This document shows, piece by piece, positions 1 through 8,625 of a stretch of 38,590 nt of DNA. Origin of the DNA: Fomitopsis serialis. Its lineage: Eukaryota; Basidiomycota; Agaricomycetes; Polyporales; Fomitopsidaceae. The notes under the pieces were generated by a model, which saw nothing but the letters and a program-made list of their open reading frames with translations, had not been told where the DNA came from and did no database searches. The stretch is taken from assembly GCF_022376445.1 (NCBI RefSeq), contig NW_025955329.1:1-38590 (forward strand), given 5' to 3'. The position numbers and the translations under genes were made by a program. Position 1 is the stretch's first letter; the number at the start of each line of letters is the position of its first letter.

Positions 1-355
1 ACGTCTAGCGAAGGGCCAGTGCCGCACAGTGTCGATGTCGTCCTCCTCGTCAATACTGGTGGGGGGAGAGGACGGCGGGGCTAGAGGAGGTCATTATCGT
101 GTACAACAAGATAAGCCAACTTCGACACTTACCTAAGTTCCTGAAGTCCAGGTGGGCTTCGTCCGGGACAGGCCAGATGAGAGCTTGTCCTTGAAGGGGG
201 ACTGTCCGGCAAGGGGACCAGTCGTTGATGGTGAGGTCGCTGAACGTGCCTAGAGGCTGGAAGCTAGGAGAGTGAGGGGAGGCATGAGGAAGGAATCGCG
301 AGGCAGCACGGGGGATAGTACATGGGAAGGGAAGCAGGTATAGTGTTAAGCTCAT
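1..355 (-). CDS. Hypothetical protein, 5' part of a spliced gene leaving the window
   Basis: Minus-strand gene with an ATG at 355-353. Exon 1 (355-133) is followed by a clean intron at 132-81 (donor GTAAGT, acceptor CTCTAG, 52 bp). Exon 2 stays open from 80 to the window edge. Splicing removes the in-frame read-through and turns the next stretch into an acidic run (SIDEEDDIDTV) followed by RHWPFARR, which looks coding. The visible protein begins with a hydrophobic stretch (MSLTLYLLPFPC), then a Ser/Pro-rich part, then a stretch around NDWSPCRTVPLQGQ. I do not recognise the family. The start codon is only the first ATG of the open frame; an upstream exon cannot be excluded, because donor- and acceptor-like signals on the same strand lie at about 690-815. 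Confidence 0.5.
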
Positions 356-1148
356 GCGTCAAGTGACCGGAGTTGGGCGGGACGGTCGGGACGGCAGTTA
401 CAGTGTCCGACGCACACTCTGGCTGCTGGAGAACTCACAGGAATACCCTGGCCAGTACGCAGTATATTCACCGCCTATACTGTGTACCGTGGGCGGCGGA
501 GCCCGCGCTGGACTGTTGCATTATCGTTGCCGGGGTTGGCTCCGTGCGTTAAGTCCCAGTTTCCTTATCGGGGCGCGCGGCCAGGCCGCGCGCCTCGATA
601 AGGAAGTCCTCTGGCTCTGGCTGTCCCCAAGGAAAAGCGAACGCGGTGGTAGGCAGAACGGGAACAGGTATGTAAGTGCACTCACCTGCGCCAATACTAC
701 CAGGACCGCCAGTTGACGATGCACCAGCAGTTCCACGCAACGTAGCACGGCAATTCCTGTATCAAACAGATGTTATCCGTAATTGAGCTGACTGACCAAC
801 AGAACAACTTACCTGGGAGGTACAAGGAGCGGAGCACCAGTAAGGGTACGTACTTTGGGCGCAGAGTGCATGAGTCTCGTGAGAAGCGCGCCGGACAGCC
901 AGATCCGCGGGAGCCATCAATCTCGCGCTGTCAGTGCGGACTTGCCGCCAAGGCAGGGAAGTACCCGCGGAAACGTAACGTAACAGTGCGCAGGGTCGGT
1001 GGCAACTGAGCGTCGTGTCCTGCTGCAACCTCTGAGTACCTTCCTGAGAGACATTGACTCTGAAGAATTTTACTGTGGCTTCAGTGTCGGTCGGTGAGTT
1101 TTTGAAGCATGTCTGGCAAAAAATGACGTACTGAAAGACTCATAAGAC
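356..1148. other. No supported gene; possible minus-strand exon signals
   Basis: No convincing coding sequence. On the minus strand there are good donor sequences (GTAAGT ending at about 813, GTGAGT ending at about 695) and an acceptor-like CAG near 761, so unlinked exons of an upstream gene may lie here. The frames I tried ran into stops. A strong hairpin lies at 561-605 and is listed separately. Confidence 0.4.
561..605. repeat. 45-bp near-perfect palindrome (22-bp arms, 1-nt centre)
   Basis: The arm at 561-582 (TTCCTTATCGGGGCGCGCGG, then CC) is the reverse complement of 584-605 except for one mismatch, with a single A at 583 in the centre. The inner half is pure G/C (GGCGCGCGGCC). It would form a very stable hairpin in single-stranded DNA or RNA. 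Its function is unknown; a transposon terminus, protein-binding palindrome or terminator-like hairpin are all possible. Confidence 0.8.
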
Positions 1149-4100
1149 ATGGTAAAGCGATCAAGACACTTGTATGCCTTGCTGGCGGAGACATGCGATG
1201 CATGCGGCGGTTCGTTCGACACCGTGCAAGGGCTCATGGCTCATCAATCTACAAGCCGAGAGTGCGCCTGGTACAAAAAGGGAAAGTTGAGGGCGTATCT
1301 TCAGGAGACGGACACATCGGACTCCTCAGACGAGGAGGCTGATGCTGCCAGTGAGGATGGCGACGCGGCGAACAGGTGAGATATTCCGTACTTCTGGGTG
1401 AGACGAATTATCATTTCTGACGATACGTACAGCGTATATGTTGACGGCAACCTTGTTACGGGTGACGGCGACGCGGATAGTAGTGCAGAGTGGGAGGAAG
1501 AGGATGAACGTGACACACAGTACCAGTTCATTCCGGTACATGATCCCAGCCAGCCCGTAGCGTCGACATCATCAGCACCCTCGCCCGCTCGACGTACCGC
1601 CCTTTCGCTTGATGATGATGATGACGACAGGGTGGAGGATATCGATAGGAGTGCAGGAAAGGTAATAGGGACTGCGGAAACAATAGAGAGTCGTGGAGAG
1701 AGCATTTTGATAGCTTGGGCGGGCAGAGACGCAGTGAGGATCAACTTATCCTGCACTGTGCACAGTGCTAACCTGACAAATCAATATTAGGTGATGAAGA
1801 CGTACTAGCACGGGTCAATGCAGTGTGGGCCCCATTCGAGTCCGAGATGGACTGGCAGATCGCGAAGTGGTTCGTCAAGGAAGGGATCGGGCAGGGCGCG
1901 GTAGACCACTTTCTTCGAATACCAGAAGTAAGTGCAGTTCCATCGGGTTGGTTAGATGAACTGAATTAAATTACAGGTGCAAGAGAGGCTCGCGACATAT
2001 ACAACAACCGAGCCTTGCTTCAGAAGGTCGACTCCATCCCAGAGAGGGGTCCTGGAAGGAATGCTGGCTGACCTTCAAGGATCGTCCGGGCGAACGACAT
2101 TTGGTGCAATACCGTGACATCATAGAGGCGATCAAGGCTTTGTTAGGAAACCCGGCTCACGCGAATCATCGTGTATGACCCAGTCGTATCTTCTCAAACT
2201 CTGCACGCACTAACCGGATTTACACGGAGATGTGGACCGGTCAATGGTGGCACGCGATCCAGGTAAGCACTACCAACACATAAATCTACGGGGTGCTGAA
2301 GAAGATTCTAGAGTATCTTACCGGCAGGCGCTGCGGTTGCGCCAGTCATTATCTCGACTGACAAGACACAACTCACGCAGTTCTCTGGAAACAAATCCGC
2401 CTACCCTGTTTACATGACCTGGGCAACATCCCCAAGAGCTTCGTCGTAAGCCTTCCGAACACGCCTGCATACTCATCGGGTACCTTTCCGTGGATAAGGT
2501 CGACTCCGCCGGCATCACCGAGAACAAGCGGAGAGCATTGGTCCAACAGCTCTTCCACGCTTCGGTGCGCACCATCCTCCAGCCTCTTGTCGACGCAGGC
2601 AAGGAGGGAATTGACGTGACGGGTGGCGACGGAAACGTGCGCAGGGTTCATCCGATCCTGGCGTCTTACGTCGCGGACTACCCGGAGCAGTGCTTGGTCA
2701 GTTGTACCAAGTACGGGACTTGCCCCATCTGCCAGTGCCCGGAGAGCGGCCTTGGGGACGCGTCTGCGAAGACACCTCACGCCCAGCTCTGGACCCTGGA
2801 CGTGCTACGGAAAGCTCGTCAGCAAGGCGAGAGAGGCTCCACAGCCTTCTCCAAGTCTTGCAAGCAGTTCAACGTCTCCGGTTACTGCATCAAACCTTTC
2901 TGGAGGACCTACCGTACACCGACATCCACTCCTGCATCACGCCTGACATCCTTCACCAGCTCTATCAAGGCGTATTCAAGCATATAGTGGAGTGGTCCAC
3001 CGAACTCATCGGAGAGAAGGAACTCGACCGTCGCATTCGCTGCCTCCCTCCGGCGTACGGCACCCGTCATTTCAAGACCGGGATATCCGCCCTCTCTCAG
3101 GTTTCCGGTAGCGAGCGGAAGGACATCGCACGCATTCTCCTCGGATGCCTCGTTGGCCGTATACCCAGGGCTGCAATGCTCACCTTCCGTTCGCTGCTCG
3201 ATTTCATATACCTTTCCCAGTACCCACTCACGACGAGTCTACCTCGGATACATGGAAGACGCCCTCAAAACGTTCCACGACAACAAGCATATACTGGAGG
3301 AACTCGGCATTCGGGAGCACCTGAACATACCGAAAGTCCATTCCCTTCTACACTACGTCGATTCTATCCGCAGGCTCGGCACGACCGACAACTTCAACAC
3401 CGAGATGTTTGAGCGGTTGCACATTGATTGTGCGAAGAAGGCGTGGAGAGCCTCGAACCACCGCAATGCTCGCCCACAGATGATCAAGTGGCTCGACAGG
3501 AGGGAGAAGGTTTCTATGTACGATACCCTACGCGGCAGACTTACGGACCAGTCTGCAGACCCACAAGCAGTGTCTGCCTTGGAGAGTACGACTGGCACAG
3601 CAAACTCTGAAGACGACGAGCGCAGTACGCACCTCCCTCGCAGCAGCAAAACACGCATCAAATTAGCCAAACATCCGTCGTTCGCTCGACAATCCTTACC
3701 TTCCATCGAGGAACGACACGCGGCACCGGGCTTCACCGACGCCGTCTCGCAGTACGTCTATACTATGAAACTACAGCGCAGACTCCGCCCTAGAGAGCAG
3801 GACCGGGCGAACCGTCACCTACCATTCGGCCGAGTGGACGTCTTTCACGGTTTCAAGTTCAACAACATTCCACTCAACGACAACACCGAAGAGAAGGATG
3901 GCGTCAAGGCCAGGCCTTCTTCAGCAGACAAGCCAGCAAGATTCGATACCGTTGTCGTATTGCGCGGCGACGAGGCTGAAGCCACAGGGTTACAAGGTAG
4001 GACTCACTAGTATTCTGACCGCCGTAGAACCCTAACTAACAGTTGTACAATACAGGGACTCGCGTCGGAAGACTGAGAGTTATTTTTCAGCTTCCCAAAA

Positions 4101-4462
4101 CCATACGCGATCCTACCACAAACCTGGATATGGAAGCACCGGAGGAGTGGGCCCAGGAGGGGCCTTTAGCCTACGTGGAGTGGTACGGGAAGCTGGGTTC
4201 AACGGCGAACCCAGTACACATGATGTACGACGTGAACAAGCTTCCTCTGCCATCCAACGGCAAACCACAAGGAGACGTCGTACCCTTGAGTTCCATTCGC
4301 CAATCGTGCCAGTTAATTCCCCGCTTCCCCGGCCCATCGTCATCGGATTCCCTCAAGCGTTCAGTTCCTGATGACTGGAAATCAGACACGGTTCTTGACT
4401 GCGCCTCAAAATTCGTATTGAACAACTGGTCTAGTAAGTATGCTTACCAGACTATATGGTGA
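1149..4462 (+). pseudogene. Plavaka-type (CACTA-related) transposase, copy 1, frameshifted
   Basis: This is a relative of the transposase at 34366-36831. Exon 1 (1149-1375) encodes a zinc-finger-like motif, C-x2-C then H near residue 32 and C near residue 39, followed by WYKKGK. It is joined across intron 1376-1432 to an acidic exon (SVYVDGNLVTG then a run of Asp). The core, read in shifting frames, contains GDGNVRRVHPILASYVADYP, the cysteine cluster CTKYGTCPICQCP, DILHQLYQGVFKH, SLLHYVDSIRRLGTTDN and NTEMFERLHID, all shared with copy 2. Intron 3997-4055 joins the core to a C-terminal exon starting GTRVGRLRV. Breaks are seen near 2300-2450, 2900 and 3230. In the CACTA-like group the enzyme cuts and pastes its own element; here it is probably dead unless the indels are assembly errors. 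I could not find terminal inverted repeats. The exact 3' end is uncertain because a GTAAGT donor lies at 4435. Confidence 0.75.
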
Positions 4463-4813
4463 TACGGTTTCTGTGGAAAGGAAATACGAGGCAGCACAGC
4501 AACGTAGTTTATTGAACGAACTACTTGGAAATAATACATACGCAGCGCGAGCCCGAACTAGTGTGGTTGTACAACGATGCGTGGGCACAAGAAGACGGAC
4601 GGGTGGTAAAAGTTGACTGACAGCCCACTGACAGTGACAGGTGAGGTCATGCATGCGATCGAGATCGAGATCGAGATCTAGATCTGAACGCTCAACTCGA
4701 CCGGAGGAGTGCCGCATCCTCTGTCTCCTGCACACATTGACGTGAACCTCTGACACCGGTGCGTCACCATTTTCTTCTATGCTTCTGGGCTTTCTACATG
4801 ACTTACACTAGAT
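4463..4813. other. Intergenic stretch with a GATCGA microsatellite
   Basis: No gene seen. It holds the short repeat listed at 4657-4687 and otherwise unremarkable sequence between the Plavaka remnant and the next gene. Confidence 0.5.
4657..4687. repeat. (GATCGA)n microsatellite ending in AGATCT repeats
   Basis: About four tandem GATCGA units followed by two AGATCT units, directly visible. Confidence 0.85.
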
Positions 4814-5351
4814 ATGCCTGGGGCTCACCCCCAGCCTGCTGACGACGACATTCAGTACGTCGGCTTCTTCCGCGCCGACATCAATAAGAGCAAGGTGCAT
4901 AGCACCAAGCTCGAAGAAGACGGTCTAGTATATTGCGGATACAAGAACACGATGGATTTTTCACACTTCCCTCCTCCCCCCGTCCAGCGACGTGCCGCAT
5001 GTCGCGTCGTCATTGAGGTGCCGTCGGACAGCGAAGACGATGAGGCGCGTAGTAACGGGGCGTCCAGTTCGAGCACGGTCACGGTGAGTACTGAGTATTC
5101 GCAAAGGACCATCTTCTAACACCTTACAGCCTACCGTCGCAAAACGCGCCGCTCCGGCAGACGACCCTGTCCCTCGTACCAGCAAGCGGTGCAAGAAGGA
5201 CAAGGAGGACGGTGGGCGGGTGAGCGACACCCGGAAAGAGAAAGCAAAGCAGAGGGCAGGCAAGGCGGAGGGCAAAGGGGACAGTGGGCGGCCAGCACGT
5301 CCCACTGCAGGGAAGTCGAAAAGTCGCAGGCGGGGAGCGCAGCCTAGGTAG
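4814..5351 (+). CDS. Small two-exon gene, 163-aa charged protein of unknown function
   Basis: ATG at 4814. Exon 1 (4814-5083, 90 codons) is followed by a 46-bp intron, 5084-5129 (donor GTGAGT, acceptor TTACAG). Exon 2 (5130-5351) joins in phase 0 and runs to a TAG. The N-terminal half is a folded-looking segment (DDIQYVGFFRADINKSK, DGLVYCGYKNTMDFSHF) followed by an acidic patch (VPSDSEDDE). The C-terminal half is very basic, with a nuclear-localisation-like stretch (KRCKKDKED) and a Lys/Arg/Gly-rich tail, so a nuclear protein is plausible. I do not recognise it. It starts 350 bp after the Plavaka remnant and could be a transposon passenger or an independent gene. The well-formed intron and continuous frame support a real gene. 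Confidence 0.55.
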
Positions 5352-5591
5352 AGTGTAGGCAACGTTGAGTAACCAATCTATTCGTATGCCCTCTCCTTCA
5401 TGCCCACACACCCTCATCGGTCTGCCCGCTCGCTTGCGCCCTCGCTCTGACTCTGCCGTCCTTGCCTGACGTCCCTCTCGCCCCTCTGCCCTCTGTCTCG
5501 CCGTCATCTCACTCGCCGTCTGTCTCTCTCGCCCTCTCACTCGCACTCTCGGTCGCCCTTCGGCTCGGTCGCGCGCCGTCCACATACTTAT
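5352..5591. other. Intergenic, pyrimidine-rich (CTC/TCGCC) tract
   Basis: About 5395-5575 is dominated by CTCT, TCGCC and CCGTC runs on the plus strand. No gene is seen. A similar CTCACCCG-rich tract lies at about 20215-20340, beyond the other half of the interrupted gene. Confidence 0.5.
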
Positions 5592-6593
5592 ACTTCCACT
5601 AGCACCGGGCACACCGGCGTCCCTGGTACCCACGGTCCCATTGCGCAGTACCACGAACACTCAAGGTACTATTCCGCCATCAAGCCCTGGCCGAACAAGA
5701 TCGTGGAGAACGGCCTGCCGATTGATATGCCGGTGTACAAGGAGTCTCTGGAAACTGTCTTGTGAGTTCCCATTCGGGCTTATGAGCTGTGCGATTGTTG
5801 ACCGCGATGCAGACGTATGCCCGGCAAGGTGATGCGTCCATGATACTCGTCAACGACGATGGTCTCAGGGTGAGTTCCGACGTACGCTTGCTGTGCGGGT
5901 CGCTGATGCCTGCGTGACAGTTGCTCTCGCTCGAGGAGCGTGACACACGCATAGCATTCTACGCCAACCACGGCATTGGCTGGGTCGCGCGGCCGAAGCT
6001 TGATGATGCGCCGGACGGGTTCCAGCGTGCGGGTCGGTTCAAGAAAGCCTCGAACATGAACTACGGTTTGAGGCTCTCACTCATTGTGGAGACGAGCGCG
6101 GCCCCCAGAAGAGCGACTCACTCGGTCATGAGGCAGAGCAGCGTTACGGCATGCAGTACCAGCACCGGGTCGGCAGTAACGCCAGCGTCGTCGGCTTCGG
6201 CGGCGAGGACGACGAGAAGGTGAACTCGGAAGGGAGCACGTGCTGCAGATTGCCATCAACGAGGTGTACGAGTCGAGCGGCCGCAAGTTCCGCCCCTGGG
6301 CCGCTAACGGACGTGGGGACGTGCGTGCCGTGTTGGCGAGATCATCCTGATCGTCAACTCGGACACCATCGTGCCAGAGGACTGTTTCCGGGACGCGGCG
6401 CGCGAGATGGCGGAACGCCCCGATGTCGGTGTCATCCAGCACGAGTCGGACATCATGCAGGTCGCGCATCACTGCTTCGCGTACTTCACCGGCGTATCAA
6501 CAAATGTATCTCGTACGCGTGCGCGAACGGCGAGGTCGCGCCGTTCGTCGGGCACAACGTGTTCCTCCACTGGAGGGCCGTCCAGGACGCCGC
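5592..6593 (+). pseudogene. Glycosyltransferase family 2 gene, 5' half (interrupted by Gypsy element)
   Basis: This encodes the catalytic region of a fungal membrane GT2 protein, the cellulose/chitin-synthase-like fold. I recognise the family from memory by VENGLPIDMPVYKESLETV, ILVNDDGL, RFKKASNMNYGL, the DxD-type metal/sugar site in LIVNSDTIVPEDCFRDAARE, and then CANGEVAPFVGHNVF. An intron at 5870-5920 (GTGAGT..GACAG, 51 bp) joins DDGLR to LLSLEERD in phase 0; a second lies at about 5765-5812. The frame breaks near 5812, 6095-6240, 6325 and 6490, and the usual N-terminal part is absent. The sequence stops mid-codon-run at 6593, where the Gypsy LTR begins, and resumes at 18938. Confidence 0.8.
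6590..6593. repeat. Target-site duplication, left copy (CCGC)
   Basis: CCGC directly abuts the TGTGGGG start of the 5' LTR, and the same four bases follow the 3' LTR at 18934-18937. Removing the element and one copy restores the glycosyltransferase frame (VQDAAFID), which confirms the junction. Confidence 0.85.
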
Positions 6594-6708
6594 TGTGGGG
6601 CAGGGACGTAGCCCAGCCCCGTAAGGCAACGTATAGCACAAGGGAAGGAACGGCACAAGAACCGGCCGTTCATTCAGAGAGTCACGAACGACTACAAGCC
6701 AAGGGTAC

Positions 6709-6876
6709 GCTACGAAACAGTGTTCCCTCCGTCAAACATCTCCGGGACGGTGACGTCGATACCCTCCGGGCCCCGACCGAACTCTCCTCCGCGCTACGAA
6801 ATAGTGTTCCCTCCGTCAAACATCTCCGGAACGGTGACGTCGATACCCTCCGGGCCTCCGACAGAACTCTCCTCCG
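6709..6876. repeat. 84-bp tandem duplication inside the LTR
   Basis: Units 6709-6792 and 6793-6876 both begin GCTACGAAA and share AGTGTTCCCTCCGTCAAACA and GGTGACGTCGATACCCTCCG, with only a few differences. The pair is repeated at 17520-17687 in the 3' LTR, so the duplication predates this insertion. Each unit carries two CCCTCCG motifs. Confidence 0.9.
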
Positions 6877-7336
6877 GATCTACGTTCCCTCCGGCAGCAC
6901 CCCCGAAAGCACCATCAGGTTCGGTGATCAGGCGGACGGAACGGCCCAAGTCGTAGATCTCGCGGACTACAAACCCAACGTCGCTACGGATACGACCGGC
7001 AGAGGACCGCTGTTCGCTCATCAACGCGCCCATGCGAGCATGAAGGGAGTCGTGATTATCAGAGGCAAGCCGGAGGGAAGATAGGCGAAGGGGTGGGTCT
7101 ACGAACTGAGGGGGAGACTGGGGGCGAGGCTGTCCGACGGACGGATCGGCATGGACCCTGTGAGGGGACCACGCGATGGCAGGATACAGGGCGGTGCCGG
7201 TGTCGATGTCGGAGGGAATGCCCTCGAATACGGCGTCAACATACGCGAGCAAAGAGGCCACCGAGGGAACACTGCGGGGTGACGGAAGGGACGCGTCGCC
7301 ATGGGCCGTAGCCAGGGAGAACGAGTCGAAGAGCAT
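6794..7336 (-). CDS. 180-aa antisense ORF inside the 5' LTR
   Basis: ATG at 7336-7334 and TAG at 6796-6794, with an identical-length copy at 18147-17605 in the 3' LTR. The predicted product has a central helical-looking segment (SLHARMGALMSEQRSS and following residues) and a Gly/Glu-rich tail. It resembles no family I know. In favour of coding: the frame is intact in both LTRs despite their differences. Against: the LTR is GC-rich, the tail runs into the tandem duplication, and no splicing evidence supports it. It may instead be an exon of an antisense transcript that starts in the LTR. Confidence 0.3.
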   Translation of the reverse strand: MLFDSFSLATAHGDASLPSPRSVPSVASLLAYVDAVFEGIPSDIDTGTALYPAIAWSPHRVHADPSVGQPRPQSPPQFVDPPLRLSSLRLASDNHDSLHARMGALMSEQRSSAGRIRSDVGFVVREIYDLGRSVRLITEPDGAFGGAAGGNVDPEESSVGGPEGIDVTVPEMFDGGNTIS

Positions 7337-7784
7337 GCGCTAGGACAAGAGTCAAGCGGCGGAAGGGACAAGCGGGGGCATGTGTACCAGAAGCCAGCGA
7401 ACGCCGTGACCCCACACGAGCCAGGTGCCAGGGGAGGACATATCGAGGCGTGGCTCGGCGGCCCGTTCATGTCGAAGCACTTCCAGCAGGAGGAAGTACC
7501 GGCGGATATAGACGGTGGCGAGGGGATTGAGGGGCATGGAGGACGACATGGTACAGTGGAAGGGGAGGACGGGAACCGGTGGGGCGAAGGGGGACCGGAG
7601 GAGGGCCCGAGAGGACCCGGAAGGTACGGAAGAGTACGGGGAGAGGAGCCAGCAAGGCGGAGGCGTGGGAGATCGAGTCAGAGGGAACATAAGGGAGGGG
7701 GCCGGGGACCGGACGAGGGGAGATCGTACCTACCTACCACCTAGGAGTAGAGAGCGAGCTCAACGGCGATTCCCTGCGTTTCTG

Positions 7785-7930
7785 ACTGCGTCCTGCGTTT
7801 ACTGCGTTTACTGCGTTGCGAATAGATCACTGCGTTCACCTTCAACGAGCACCGCGTTTCCTTCCGGCTCTCTGCGTTTTATCCGGCTTCAACGAGTTTC
7901 TACGCGTTCACTCTGAGTCCCTGCGTTGTG
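7785..7930. repeat. Cluster of TGCGTT / CTGCGTTT repeats in LTR
   Basis: TGCGTT recurs about eight times in roughly 145 bp (CCTGCGTTT, ACTGCGTTTACTGCGTTT, CACTGCGTT, CTCTGCGTTTT, CCTGCGTTG), with related CGCGTT copies between. The 3' LTR has the same cluster at about 18593-18740. It could be a regulatory or packaging sequence of the element. Confidence 0.8.
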
Positions 7931-8125
7931 GGACGACTCCACCACTCTCCTCCGACCGCGTTACAGTGTCCCCTGCGAGTATCCGAGCTCGTACGTCCCC
8001 TCCGGGCCCGAATCGTCACATCCCCTCCCCATCCGCTTGCCAACAGCCCCCGCCCGTCGTTTCTACCGACACCATCGATTCCTTCCGGTCTCTTTTCGAC
8101 CCGGGAGACTCGCAACCTACACAAC

Positions 8126-8143
8126 TGGAGCCCACCGCGAGGG
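8126..8143 (+). promoter_or_regulatory. Gypsy-1 primer binding site (putative)
   Basis: Two bases after the LTR ends comes TGGAGCCCACCGCGAGGG. It starts with TGG, the complement of a tRNA 3' CCA, as expected for a minus-strand primer site. I cannot name the tRNA. Confidence 0.6.
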
Positions 8144-8625
8144 GGTATAGCTTGTTGGTAAAACTCATCGACACCCTCTGGTGACTCGTCACGCTGCCTC
8201 CCAGGCAACCGCGTAACAACGACCAGCCGTCGATCCCTACAAGGCAGCAGCCGCCGCGCGGACCAAAGCGAAACCTCTTACAGGAGGTCGCCGTTGCACA
8301 GTACTCTCCGGACACACCGTTCAACGTCACCCTGCCCGCGCCAGCGTTAGAAGCCATACCCCCGCACCGTTCCGAAGACAGCGACGGAGAGTATTCATTC
8401 TTCGAGGCCGTAGAAGCACCCCGTTCCCCTGCCACGTCATCATCGAGCGACTCGATCCCGCTAGCCGTCACCACCCGGAGGAGAGCCCTATCGCTTCCCT
8501 CCGACAGCAAGTCAACGGCGCCCGTCGTTAAGCTCGAGCAGACCCCCATTCCGATACCCGAATCTCGTGCCCCGTCATCATCTACCCTCTCCTCATCAGA
8601 CCTTCCTCCGCGTCCCACCGAAACA

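Larger units (their letters stand above)
6594..8123 (+). repeat. Gypsy-1 5' LTR (1530 bp)
   Basis: Starts TGTGGGGCAGGGACG and ends CAACCTACACA. Nearly identical to 17405-18933. It contains an 84-bp tandem duplication (6709-6876), a 180-codon minus-strand ORF, a cluster of TGCGTT repeats (7785-7930) and eight CGGAGGG/CCCTCCG heptamers. I saw no clear TATA box. Two heptamers present in the 3' LTR (near 18070 and 18490) are broken by point changes here. Confidence 0.93.

Noticed and set aside
354..1028. Short overlapping ORFs on both strands (for example 354-716 plus, 762-1028 minus)
   Set aside because: Composition and mutual overlap suggest chance frames. Splice-like signals exist on the minus strand, but the joins I tried gave stops.
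5124..5660. 178-codon minus-strand ORF
   Set aside because: Shadow of the 4814-5351 gene's second exon and of the pyrimidine-rich tract; Arg/Pro-rich low complexity without motifs.
5641..6593. Chitin synthase rather than a generic GT2
   Set aside because: The motifs (RFKKASNMNYGL, NSDTIVPEDCF, SEDFDMAMQLQERGF) fit another fungal GT2 family in my memory, and the chitin-synthase QRRRW signature is not seen.
7099..7744. Several other ORFs in the LTR (7099-7470 minus, 7301-7744 plus)
   Set aside because: Overlapping GC-rich frames with no motifs or start context; only the 180-codon antisense frame was kept, at low confidence.
6594..8123. RIP-like mutation of the LTRs
   Set aside because: The few LTR differences are mixed types and too rare; no concentration of C-to-T changes is visible.
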